A DNA stretch of 33,974 nucleotides from Candidatus Faecalibacterium intestinigallinarum (GTDB lineage Bacteria; Bacillota; Clostridia; Oscillospirales; Ruminococcaceae). The position numbers and the translations under genes are program-made. This document shows positions 7,552 to 14,034 of the stretch, one piece after another (within the stretch, counting starts at the first letter, position 1; every line of letters begins with the position of its first letter). The notes under the pieces were generated by a model. The model was not told the origin of the DNA and made no database searches. It saw nothing but the letters and a program-made list of their open reading frames with translations. Location of the stretch: the NCBI GenBank assembly GCA_019113345.1, contig DXHQ01000044.1, forward strand, positions 1-33,974, given 5' to 3'.

Positions 7552-7724
7552 AAATCTTTCTCCATTCTCTCACTGTTATGTGTGTTACGCAAAAAAGCAC
7601 AGTCCGCCGCTTGCAAAAGCGCAGACCATGCCCTTATAAGTTCAACCGATTCATAACAATGCGCCGCGGAGAAACAAAGGCCGCCGTATGGGGATCCCCA
7701 TCCGAACCGTCTTCCATGGACCAA
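7548..7724 (-). CDS. Possible small ORF upstream of and overlapping the CorC-like gene
   Basis: A TTG at 7724 stands 5 nt after GGGAGG and opens a 58-codon frame. It ends in TGA overlapping the ATG of the next gene (TTATGA), an arrangement seen in translational coupling. The peptide begins (M)VHGRRFGWGSPYGG and ends NTHNSERMEKDL, with four cysteines and no clear membrane segment. A second, shorter frame from the ATG at 7714 is less well spaced from the same site. The region has the only long untranslated leader in this operon, and a 14-bp palindrome ATGGGGATCCCCAT lies within it (7688-7701). It could equally be non-coding leader. I recognise no homologue. Confidence 0.35.
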   Translation of the reverse strand: MVHGRRFGWGSPYGGLCFSAAHCYESVELIRAWSALLQAADCAFLRNTHNSERMEKDL

Positions 7725-7755
7725 TCACACCTCCCAATCTGTGTAAATTAGGAGT

Positions 7756-7784
7756 ATTATACCACAGGCCGGTCCGTTTGTCAA
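7756..7784 (-). promoter_or_regulatory. Full-consensus promoter for the CorC-like gene
   Basis: The minus strand has TTGACA (7784-7779), a 17-bp spacer and TATAAT (7761-7756), a perfect sigma-A consensus. The upstream boundary of structured repeat copy B begins only 16 bp away. Confidence 0.88.
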
Positions 7785-7800
7785 CTTGTATCCAAGTTTC

Positions 7801-8122
7801 AGCGTGTCGCAAAAGCGCCACGCTCCAGGGGGGACCCTTTTCTGCCTGCTGCGCAGGTCAGAAAACCTCTTGGTTGCGGTGCCCTGTTTTTGCTGCGCCC
7901 GTCGCAGCGGGCTTGCAAAAAGCAGACCGCGGCCCCTGCTCCGCTTCGGCTGCTTCTGCCGCAGGCAGCGCCTCAGCTTCGCAGTCCCCTGGTATCCCCC
8001 TTTTAGACAAAATTGAGCGCAGAACCGCGCACTCGGCCCAAAGGGCCTCGCACACTCTCTGCGCTCAATTTTCCTGTCGGTGTCCCGGCCGTACGCACAT
8101 GTCGTCCGGCCGGGACTTTTTT
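7801..8122 (+). repeat. Structured intergenic repeat, copy B (expanded)
   Basis: This copy has hairpin 1 (AGCGTGTCGC/GCGCCACGCT), the CCAGGGG...CCCCTGG outer stem, hairpin 3 (GAGCGCAGA/TCTGCGCTC) and the terminal hairpin GTCCCGGCCG/CGGCCGGGAC (8082-8116) with T-run. Inside hairpin 2 it carries about 115 extra bases (about 7868-7984), themselves rich in inverted repeats such as GCTGCG/CGCAGC and TTTTTGC/GCAAAAA. It is flanked by CAACTTGTATCCAAG (7782-7796) and CAACTTATATCCAAG (8132-8146). It lies between the CobW-like gene's 3' end and the CorC promoter, antisense to both. No gene is seen in this intergenic stretch. Confidence 0.82.
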
Positions 8123-8157
8123 GACAGTCTGCAACTTATATCCAAGGTTTTCGGCTT

Positions 8158-9117
8158 TTACACGGGCAGCTCGGCCCCGAGGGCGTCCGCGATGGCCTGC
8201 CGGTCCAGCCCCTCGCCGATGACGATGAGCACCGCCTGCCCCTCCCGGATGGGCCGCAAGGCAAAGCTGTCCCGCGCCGCGTTCAGTTCCAGCCAGCCGC
8301 CCGGCGTCTGCAAAAAGCCCTTGACCCGGAAGACCCTGCCGCAGGCGGCGTTCCCCCACAGGGCCTGCACCCGGCGGCGCAGCTCTTCGGGCGCACAGTC
8401 CATCCCGAGAAAGCAGAGCGACTCAAAGCCGCCGGCATCCGTCAGCCCATCCGGCCGCCGCTTGGCAAAGCGGGCCTGCCGCCAGCCGCAGCCGGCCAGC
8501 CGGGCAAAGTCGGCGTCGGTCAGGCTGGCCCAGTCCCTGGCCAGGACGTCCTCCCCCGTCCCGAACCGCCGGGCGCAGCCCACCGCCTGGAGGGCCCGGT
8601 CCAGACGGGCCAGGGCGGCGGCGACCTTTTCTTCTCCCGCCTCCCCCGCCCTGCTCAGGACGACGCAGCCGGCGCTCGCCGCCTCGCTGGCCAGCAGGTA
8701 GGCGGCCGCCGGAGAGAGCTCCTCTTCCAGCCCGGCGTCCAGAATGGCGATGACGCTGCCCGGCTCATACCACCGGTCAAGCGGCGCTTCGCACAGCGCG
8801 TCGAAAAACTCGTCCACGTCGTAGATGCCGGACGGCTCGACCAGTACCCGGTCGTACCCCAGCATCCCCATGGCGATCAGCTTGGTGCGGAAACGCCGCC
8901 TGTGGCAGTCGGCGTCGCACCCGCCCGCGATCATGTCCAGGTCGCACTGCGGCCCTTCCAGGTCCTGCAAAAGCATCCGGTCGACGTTGACCGCGCCGTA
9001 ATCGTTTTCCAAAATGCCGATCTTCTGCCCCTGCGCCATCAGCCAGCGGGCATAGGCGTGGATAAACGTAGTTTTCCCCGCCCCGAGAAATCCGGTGATG
9101 AGGTCGATCTTGATCAT
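8158..9117 (-). CDS. CobW/P47K-family (COG0523) nucleotide-binding protein
   Basis: The 319-residue protein starts with a clear P-loop, ITGFLGAGKTT (residues 7-17), followed by LENDYGAVNVD (switch region) and LVEPSGIYDVDEF. A C-terminal CobW_C-like part spans about 225-310. COG0523 proteins are GTPases that insert or deliver metals or cobalamin precursors. Two features differ from the usual pattern. The metal-binding GGCxCC motif is replaced by GGCDADCH (Cys67 and Cys71). The guanine-specifying NKxD is replaced by LSRAG near residue 155. It starts 6 bp after the stop of the preceding membrane gene, so it belongs to a three-gene operon. A link to those membrane proteins is inferred from context only. 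Confidence 0.85.
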   Translation of the reverse strand: MIKIDLITGFLGAGKTTFIHAYARWLMAQGQKIGILENDYGAVNVDRMLLQDLEGPQCDLDMIAGGCDADCHRRRFRTKLIAMGMLGYDRVLVEPSGIYDVDEFFDALCEAPLDRWYEPGSVIAILDAGLEEELSPAAAYLLASEAASAGCVVLSRAGEAGEEKVAAALARLDRALQAVGCARRFGTGEDVLARDWASLTDADFARLAGCGWRQARFAKRRPDGLTDAGGFESLCFLGMDCAPEELRRRVQALWGNAACGRVFRVKGFLQTPGGWLELNAARDSFALRPIREGQAVLIVIGEGLDRQAIADALGAELPV

Positions 9118-9123
9118 ATCGGG

Positions 9124-9468
9124 TCAGTCTCTCCAATCTCCATAGTGCTTTTTGTACTTTTTGCGGATCACCAGCGCATAGACCGCCCGGCAGGCCGCCG
9201 CCTCCCCCGCGATCCCCGCCACCATCAGCCAGGCGGCCCACCCCGGGATGGGCGCTGCAAGCAGCGGCAGCCCCAGCAGGATGAACACCGCGCCATAGAC
9301 CATATAGAGTTTTGCCACCGCGTGATTGTATCGCTTCCGATCGGTCACTTCCAGCGGACGGGAAGAAAAGGAAACAGGCTTTTTGCAAAACCATATGTAC
9401 ACGGCCAGCCCCTCAAAAAAGAGCCCCGCCGCGCTCCAGCCAAGAAAGGACAGCAGATTTTTGTCCAT
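9124..9468 (-). CDS. Small integral membrane protein, unknown function
   Basis: The 114-residue protein has three hydrophobic stretches: residues 5-25 (LLSFLGWSAAGLFFEGLAVY), about 52-70 (LYMVYGAVFILLGLPLL) and about 73-95. It ends in a basic tail (RKKYKKHYGDWRD). The internal layout, one helix, a polar KKPVSF...DRKRYNHAVAK stretch, then a helix pair, resembles DUF3784-like small membrane proteins, but I cannot assign a family firmly. The ATG at 9468 is chosen for GGGAGGTGG just upstream; the frame stays open further upstream through the neighbouring gene. Middle gene of the operon that ends with the CobW-like protein. Confidence 0.75.
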   Translation of the reverse strand: MDKNLLSFLGWSAAGLFFEGLAVYIWFCKKPVSFSSRPLEVTDRKRYNHAVAKLYMVYGAVFILLGLPLLAAPIPGWAAWLMVAGIAGEAAACRAVYALVIRKKYKKHYGDWRD

Positions 9469-9488
9469 CGGACCACCTCCCACTCTTT

Positions 9489-9776
9489 TTACTTCCGGCT
9501 TCTTTTCCGGCGGATCTTCTGCACCGCCGTCCAGAGTGCCCAGGCCATCAGGGCGGCCAGCACAAGCAGGCCGACGCCCCTGCCGGTCTCTCCCTGCCGG
9601 ATGCACCAGCTCCCGGCCCCAAGGCAAAGCGCCAGCAGGGCCGCACAGAGGATTGCAAACAGCCATACCACTGCTTTGCAGAAGATCCAGCACCATTTCG
9701 GCATCCCCTTGAGCTCGGCAAAGTCGAGGCCGAAAGCAAAGACGCCTCCCAGAATATCCAAAAGCCAGTCCAGCAT
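9489..9776 (-). CDS. Small membrane protein, unknown function
   Basis: The 95-residue protein has two strong membrane segments (about 28-52, WIFCKAVVWLFAILCAALLA, and about 66-84, GVGLLVLAALMAWALW) and a basic C-terminus (KIRRKRSRK) suggesting a cytoplasmic tail. It contains several cysteines. The ATG follows AGGGAGAAGG and lies about 30 bp downstream of a good promoter, so it is the first gene of the operon. It begins 20 bp before the 114-residue membrane gene. No family recognised. Confidence 0.72.
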   Translation of the reverse strand: MLDWLLDILGGVFAFGLDFAELKGMPKWCWIFCKAVVWLFAILCAALLALCLGAGSWCIRQGETGRGVGLLVLAALMAWALWTAVQKIRRKRSRK

Positions 9777-9811
9777 ACGACCTTCTCCCTTCAGGCGCAG
9801 ACTTTTCCTAT

Positions 9812-9840
9812 AGTGTAGAAGAATCGCCGGCGGGTGTCAA
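9812..9840 (-). promoter_or_regulatory. Promoter of the small-membrane-protein / CobW operon
   Basis: The minus strand has TTGACA (9840-9835), a 17-bp spacer and TACACT (9817-9812). It directly precedes the 95-residue gene. Confidence 0.82.
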
Positions 9841-9859
9841 GCGGCCGGGAAGAGAAAAG

Positions 9860-9882
9860 CCCCCGGCCGAAACCGGAGGCGG
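9860..9882 (-). terminator. Terminator of the MFS gene
   Basis: After the MFS stop the minus strand has GCCTCCGG, loop TTTC, GGCCGGGGGC and TTTTCTC. The stem is short but GC-rich and is followed by a T-rich stretch. Confidence 0.6.
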
Positions 9883-9898
9883 ACGTTGTATCAGGTTA

Positions 9899-11089
9899 TC
9901 AGGCGCGCTCGCGGGCGGGCTTTGCCGGGCGCACCAGGCCGGTGACCCGGTTGGCGTGCTCGTTCATGGCGAACATGACCGCCAGAATGGCCAGCAGATA
10001 GAGCGGCAGCAGGCTGGTGGTGATGTGCTCGGCGATCAGGCCGAAGAGGGGCGGCATCAGCAGGGTGCCGACGTAGGCCCCGGCCATTTCCAGGCCGATC
10101 AGGGCCTGCGAGCGGGCCGCGCCGAAGCGGGCGGGGGTGGCGTGGATGATGCTGGGGTAGATGGGCGCGCAGCCGAGGCCCACCAGCACAAAGCCCGCCT
10201 GCATCGCAAAGGCAAAGGGCAGCAGCAGCGCCGCCGCGCCGGCCAGAATGACCGCCTGCCCCAGCCGGATCATCCGCACGTCGCCGAGGGCGCCGGTCAT
10301 AAAGCCGCACAGCGCCCGGCCCGCCGTGATGCCGATGTAGAACAGGGCGGCCATGGCCGCGGCCTTCTCGGCCGAAAAGCCGCCGTGCAGCACCAGATAG
10401 CTGGCGGCCCACAGGCCGGCCGTCTGTTCCAGCGCGCAGTAGCAGAAAAAGGCCAGCACCGCGCTTTTGGCCCCCGGGAGGTGCGCCGCCTGCCGCAGGG
10501 TCAGCACCTCGTGGGCGGCGGCCTCTTCCTCCCCGGCGGCGCCCTGCCGCTTCCACAGCGGCAGGCTGAAGACCAGCACCGCCGTCAGGGCCAGCTGCAT
10601 CAGCGAGATGGTCCGGTAGCCCATCTCCCAGCCCTGCCCGCCCGCCAGGGCATAGCTGATCAGGTTTGGGCCCACCAGGGTGCCCACCCCCCACATACAG
10701 TGCAGCCAGCTCATGTGGCGGCTGGCATAGTGGAGGGCGACATAGTTGTTCAGGGCCGCGTCCACGCTGCCCGCGCCCAGACCATAGGGCACCGCCCACA
10801 GGCAGAGCATCCAGAACTGCCCCGAAACCGAAAATCCAAACAGGGCCAGCGCCGTCAGGGCGACGCTGCACGCCGTTACCCGGCCGGGGCCGAGGCGGCT
10901 GGTCAGCCGGTCGCTGTTCAGGCTGGAGACGATGGTCCCCGCCGAAATAATCATGGAAATGATGCCGGCATAGGAGACCGGCACCCCGAACGCGCCGTAC
11001 ATGGACGGCCAGGCCGACCCGAGCAGCGAATCGGGCAGGCCCAGGCTGATAAAGGCCAGATAAATGACGCCAAGCAGAAGATGGACCAT
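9899..11089 (-). CDS. MFS transporter
   Basis: The 396-residue protein has about twelve hydrophobic segments in two halves, with a long charged central loop at about 190-215 (LWKRQGAAGEEEAAAHEV), the normal Major Facilitator layout. LTSRLGPGRV near residue 65 corresponds to the conserved loop 2-3 motif, and SWLHCMWGVGTLVGPN (about 130-145) resembles the fucose-permease-like branch. Substrate unknown. The frame stays open upstream to 11203, but the ATG at 11089 follows GGGAGG by 5 nt and gives a protein beginning directly in the first membrane segment (MVHLLLGVIYLAF). It is divergent from an AraC-family regulator with overlapping promoters, so that regulator probably controls it. Confidence 0.9.
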   Translation of the reverse strand: MVHLLLGVIYLAFISLGLPDSLLGSAWPSMYGAFGVPVSYAGIISMIISAGTIVSSLNSDRLTSRLGPGRVTACSVALTALALFGFSVSGQFWMLCLWAVPYGLGAGSVDAALNNYVALHYASRHMSWLHCMWGVGTLVGPNLISYALAGGQGWEMGYRTISLMQLALTAVLVFSLPLWKRQGAAGEEEAAAHEVLTLRQAAHLPGAKSAVLAFFCYCALEQTAGLWAASYLVLHGGFSAEKAAAMAALFYIGITAGRALCGFMTGALGDVRMIRLGQAVILAGAAALLLPFAFAMQAGFVLVGLGCAPIYPSIIHATPARFGAARSQALIGLEMAGAYVGTLLMPPLFGLIAEHITTSLLPLYLLAILAVMFAMNEHANRVTGLVRPAKPARERA

Positions 11090-11174
11090 AAAAACCTCCC
11101 ATTGTCCCCTCCCGGTTTCGCCGGCTTTTGCCCCTGCAGGGCCAGCGCCGCGGCAAAGAGGGATCCCGAAAGAT

Positions 11175-11203
11175 AGAATACAGCCAAGCCCCTCTTGATT
11201 CAA
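11175..11203 (-). promoter_or_regulatory. MFS gene promoter
   Basis: The minus strand has TTGAAT (11203-11198), a 17-bp spacer and TATTCT (11180-11175). Its -35 box shares bases 11198-11200 with the -35 box of the divergent araC-type promoter. Confidence 0.65.
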
Positions 11204-11223
11204 TGCAAAAAACGCCCTATACT
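11195..11223 (+). promoter_or_regulatory. AraC-type regulator promoter
   Basis: The plus strand has TTGATT (11195-11200), a 17-bp spacer and TATACT (11218-11223). It is divergent from, and overlaps at the -35 with, the MFS promoter, so one bound regulator could affect both. Confidence 0.75.
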
Positions 11224-11267
11224 ATAAACAAAACGACCAAAACCCACCCACGCACAAGGAGGCTGTC

Positions 11268-12173
11268 ATGAGCCTGAAAGCCTGCGGCATCAACCCCGCC
11301 CTCGGCCTCTCGCCCCAGCGGCGGGAACTGAAACCCCAGGGCACCCTGGATTTTCCCTGCGCCGGCTACGCCGAGCACTACGCCCCCGACCCCGCCCACT
11401 CGCTGCCCTGGCACTGGCACGACGAGTTCGAGGTGATCTATATCCTGTCCGGGCAGTTGACCGTCGAGACGCCGGGCGCCCAATACCACCTGACCGAAGG
11501 GGACTGCATCGCCGTCAACGCCGGGGTGCTGCACAGCGCCAACACCGCCACCGCCTGCGAGATCCGGTCGGTGGTGTTCGGCCAGAGCCTCATCACCGGC
11601 GGCAAGGACACCGTCTTTGCCAAAAAGTACATCACCCCGCTGGCCGGCTGCCGGGCCTTTCGGGCCTATGCCTTTGACCGGCAGGCCGAAGCCGCCGTCA
11701 TCGACAGCTTTGTGGCCGCCTGCGGCGCTCTGGCCGCCGAGGGGCCGGGGTTTGAGTTTGAGGTCCGGGCCCGCCTCTCGGCGGTCTGCCTGGCCCTCTG
11801 CCGGCACTTTGCCCCCGACTTTGCGGCCGGCCGGACCAAGCCCAACCAGGACGAGGCCCGCATCCAGCAGATGCTCGCCTTCATCCAGGAGCACTTCGAC
11901 CGCCCCCTCACCCTGGCCGAGATCGCCAGCGCCGCCGGCATCGGCGAGCGGGAGTGCCTGCGTTGCTTCGGCAAGACCATCCACATCCCGCCCATGCAGT
12001 ACCTGCTCAAATACCGCATCATGCAGGGGGCCGACGCCCTTCTGGCCCGCCCGGCCGACAGCGTCGCCCAGATCGCCGCGCGCTGCGGCTTTGACAATCC
12101 CAGCAACTTTTCCCAGCAGTTCCGCCGCTTTTACGGGTGCAGCCCGCGGGAGTACCGGAACCGGAAGCAGTAA
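11268..12173 (+). CDS. AraC-family transcriptional regulator with cupin domain
   Basis: The 301-residue protein has an N-terminal cupin sensor domain (about 35-110, with the metal-cupin-like WHWHDEFEVIYILSG) and a C-terminal AraC DNA-binding domain (about 200-298). The two helix-turn-helix units are visible as LTLAEIASAAGIGERECLRCF and VAQIAARCGFDNPSNFSQQF, followed by the family ending GCSPREYR. The ATG follows CAAGGAGGCTGTC. It is divergent from the MFS gene and probably regulates it in response to a small molecule bound by the cupin; that pairing is inferred. Its 3' terminator has been split by the IS element. Confidence 0.93.
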   Translation: MSLKACGINPALGLSPQRRELKPQGTLDFPCAGYAEHYAPDPAHSLPWHWHDEFEVIYILSGQLTVETPGAQYHLTEGDCIAVNAGVLHSANTATACEIRSVVFGQSLITGGKDTVFAKKYITPLAGCRAFRAYAFDRQAEAAVIDSFVAACGALAAEGPGFEFEVRARLSAVCLALCRHFAPDFAAGRTKPNQDEARIQQMLAFIQEHFDRPLTLAEIASAAGIGERECLRCFGKTIHIPPMQYLLKYRIMQGADALLARPADSVAQIAARCGFDNPSNFSQQFRRFYGCSPREYRNRKQ

Positions 12174-12259
12174 CAAACAAAGCCGCGCCCTTTGTGAATG
12201 AACTGCACCCTATTTGTTAGACAGTATGGTATACTGGATAACAAGTGGGGTGCTTTATT

Positions 12260-12610
12260 ATGCCAAAAGGAATACCGAACAAACGCTACACGCCGGAATT
12301 TAAGCAACTGGTAGTAGAGACAATGCGAAAGGAACACATAAGTGTTCGCGAAGCGATGCGAAGGTTTGAGATCAACAACCATGGCATCATTGAACGGTGG
12401 GAGCGGATCTATCTTGAAGAAGGGCCGGAAGGATTGGCGATCGAACGGCGAGGGCGAAAAAATAGCAGCCGGTCTGCCGAGTTGTCTAAGACGGTTGAAG
12501 AAGACCTGATCGCCGAGAACCAGCGGCTGCGCGCGGAGAACGAATACCTAAAAAATTTGCAAGCCTTGGTTTTGGAAGAAGAGCGACGCCGGCACAGAAA
12601 ACGCAGGTGA
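12260..12610 (+). CDS. IS3-family transposase OrfA
   Basis: The 116-residue product binds the IS ends. It begins MPKGIPNKRYTPEFKQLVV, with a helix-turn-helix (VREAMRRFEINNHGIIERWE, about 33-52) and a C-terminal leucine-zipper-like helix (LIAENQRLRAENEYL). The start at 12260 excludes a short upstream extension of the frame. The heptamer A AAA AAT at 12550-12556, in the correct phase, would allow a -1 shift into orfB to make the OrfAB transposase. Confidence 0.92.
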   Translation: MPKGIPNKRYTPEFKQLVVETMRKEHISVREAMRRFEINNHGIIERWERIYLEEGPEGLAIERRGRKNSSRSAELSKTVEEDLIAENQRLRAENEYLKNLQALVLEEERRRHRKRR

Positions 12611-13449
12611 TCCAAACACTGAGGCTGAAATATCCGTTATTGCTTCTGCTTGAAATCGCTCAGCTGCCCAGAGCAACCTTTTACTACTATTTGAAACGGA
12701 TGCAACGGGCAGACAAATATGCAGGGGCAAAAGAAGAAATCGCCGCTATCTACCACGAAAATAAAGGAAGATACGGATATCGGCGTATCACTATGGTACT
12801 TCACAGCCGAGGATTTCTCCTGAACCACAAGACTGTTCAGCGGATGATGAAAGAACTGGGCTTGGTTTGTCGTGTCAGAGTCAAGAAATATCGCTCTTAC
12901 AAAGGAGAAGTGGGCAAGATTGCGCCCAATCTGCTGAACAGAAACTTCCATGCGGAAAAACCAAATCAAAAGTGGGTCACCGATGTGACAGAGTTCAGCT
13001 TGTTTGGTCAGAAACTCTATCTTTCTCCAATCCTGGATCTGCACAATGGGTATTTGGTGAGCTATGCTATCTCTGACCGACCGGTTTTAAGCATGGTAAC
13101 AACTATGCTCACCAAAGCCTTTGAAACCATACCGGATGCAACCGGACTGGTTCTCCACTCTGACCAAGGCTGGCAATACCAGCACAAGCAGTACCAACGT
13201 ATGCTGCATGTGAAAGGTATTCGGCAGAGTATGAGCCGCAAAGGGAACTGTCTGGACAATGCGGTGGCAGAAAACTTCTTCGGCTTACTCAAGAGTGAAC
13301 TGCTTTATCTGCAAGAATTTGAGTCTATGAAACACTTCAAGCAGGAACTTGTGAATTATCTTGAGTATTACAACAACCGCAGAATTAAGACAAAACTAAA
13401 GGGCTTGCCGCCCGCTATTCACAGACAACAAGCCCTTTCGGCTGCTTAA
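12607..13449 (+). CDS. IS3-family transposase OrfB (DDE integrase core)
   Basis: The 280-residue frame carries the rve/DDE catalytic core. The three acidic residues are visible in WVTDVTEF, VLHSDQGWQY and CLDNAVAENFFGLLKSE. An HTH_21-type segment (HENKGRYGYRRI) precedes the core. The same frame is open back to the slippery site near 12550 without a stop, so the active protein is probably an OrfA-OrfB fusion made by frameshifting; the isolated ATG at 12607 overlaps the orfA stop by 4 nt. No disabling mutation is seen. Confidence 0.94.
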   Translation: MIQTLRLKYPLLLLLEIAQLPRATFYYYLKRMQRADKYAGAKEEIAAIYHENKGRYGYRRITMVLHSRGFLLNHKTVQRMMKELGLVCRVRVKKYRSYKGEVGKIAPNLLNRNFHAEKPNQKWVTDVTEFSLFGQKLYLSPILDLHNGYLVSYAISDRPVLSMVTTMLTKAFETIPDATGLVLHSDQGWQYQHKQYQRMLHVKGIRQSMSRKGNCLDNAVAENFFGLLKSELLYLQEFESMKHFKQELVNYLEYYNNRRIKTKLKGLPPAIHRQQALSAA

Positions 13450-13521
13450 ACAATTTTTGCTTTCAAATATTGTCTAACTTTTGGGGGTCACTTCAGAACG
13501 GGACGCGGCTCTTTTCTTTAT

Positions 13522-14034
13522 TTATTGCGCGGGGAATGTCAGGGCGGCCCCTTCCAGCCGGAGCAGGGCCCGTTTGCGGTCGAGGCCGCCGGCGTAGCCG
13601 GTCAGGGACCCGTCCGCCCCCACCACCCGGTGACAGGGCACCAGGATGGAGACGGGGTTGCGCCCCACCGCGCCGCCCACCGCCTGGGCCGACATCCGGT
13701 CCAGCCCCTGCCGGGCGGCCAAACGCCGGGCCAGGGTCCCGTAGGTGGTGGTCTGCCCGTAGGGGATGGCCCGCAGCAGCTCCCACACCGCCAGCTGAAA
13801 AGCGGTGCCGGTCAGGTGCAGCGGGGGCATAAAGTCAGGTTCCCGCCCGGCAAAGTAGAGATCCAGCCAGCGCCGCGCCCCGGCCAGAGCGGGGCTGTCC
13901 CCTTCGGCGCTGCCGGGGCCAAGGCGGGCGGCAAAATGCTTCTGCCCTTCAAACCAGACCCCGGTCACCCCCGCCTCATCGGCCGCCAGCAGCATCGGCC
14001 CGAGGGGGGAATCATACCGGCAGAGGTACGGCAT
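13522..14034 (-). CDS. ogt: Methylated-DNA--protein-cysteine methyltransferase
   Basis: The 170-residue protein removes alkyl groups from O6-alkylguanine onto its own cysteine. The active-site motif is intact in SILVPCHRVVG. The DNA-binding helix segment FQLAVWELLRAIPYGQTTTYG and the following RMSAQAVGGAVGRNP are typical. The N-terminal half (MPYLCRYDSPLGPMLLAADE) fits the Ogt type. The ATG overlaps the pepC stop (TGATG), so the gene is the last of the murD operon. Its downstream terminator was broken by the IS, but the right arm and tail remain. The frame is open further upstream, which is shadow coding. Confidence 0.94.
   Translation of the reverse strand: MPYLCRYDSPLGPMLLAADEAGVTGVWFEGQKHFAARLGPGSAEGDSPALAGARRWLDLYFAGREPDFMPPLHLTGTAFQLAVWELLRAIPYGQTTTYGTLARRLAARQGLDRMSAQAVGGAVGRNPVSILVPCHRVVGADGSLTGYAGGLDRKRALLRLEGAALTFPAQ

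Larger units (their letters stand above)
12199..13495 (+). mobile_element. IS3-family insertion sequence (IS150-like), complete, 1297 bp
   Basis: The element is bounded by imperfect 25-bp inverted repeats. The left end (12199-12223) starts TGAACTGCACCC, the right end (13495-13471, reversed) starts TGAAGTGACCCC, and both end GTTAGACA. GAA directly flanks it on both sides (12196-12198 and 13496-13498), a 3-bp target duplication normal for IS3 elements. It carries orfA and orfB with a -1 frameshift site, and no interrupting stop, so it looks intact. Its base composition is clearly more AT-rich than the neighbours, consistent with recent arrival. Confidence 0.93.
12181..13520. terminator. Bidirectional terminator between araC and ogt, split by the IS insertion
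   Basis: The left arm AGCCGCGCCC (12181-12190) lies before the IS and the right arm GGGACGCGGCT (13500-13510) after it, followed by CTTTTCTTTATT. Removing the IS and one GAA copy restores a hairpin with a 9-base loop TTTGTGAAC and T-rich tails on both strands, suited to the convergent araC and ogt genes. As it stands the arms are more than 1.3 kb apart and cannot act as a normal terminator. Confidence 0.75.

Noticed and set aside
9469-9696. N-terminal extension of the 114-residue membrane protein
   Set aside because: It would overlap most of the 95-residue gene in another frame; the ATG at 9468 has a good ribosome binding site.
11090-11203. N-terminal extension of the MFS protein
   Set aside because: It contains the promoter region and has no membrane-protein character; the ATG at 11089 has GGGAGG upstream.
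12545-12610. IS transposase as two broken pseudogene halves
   Set aside because: The overlap and slippery heptamer match programmed -1 frameshifting in IS3 elements, and the ends and DDE residues are intact.
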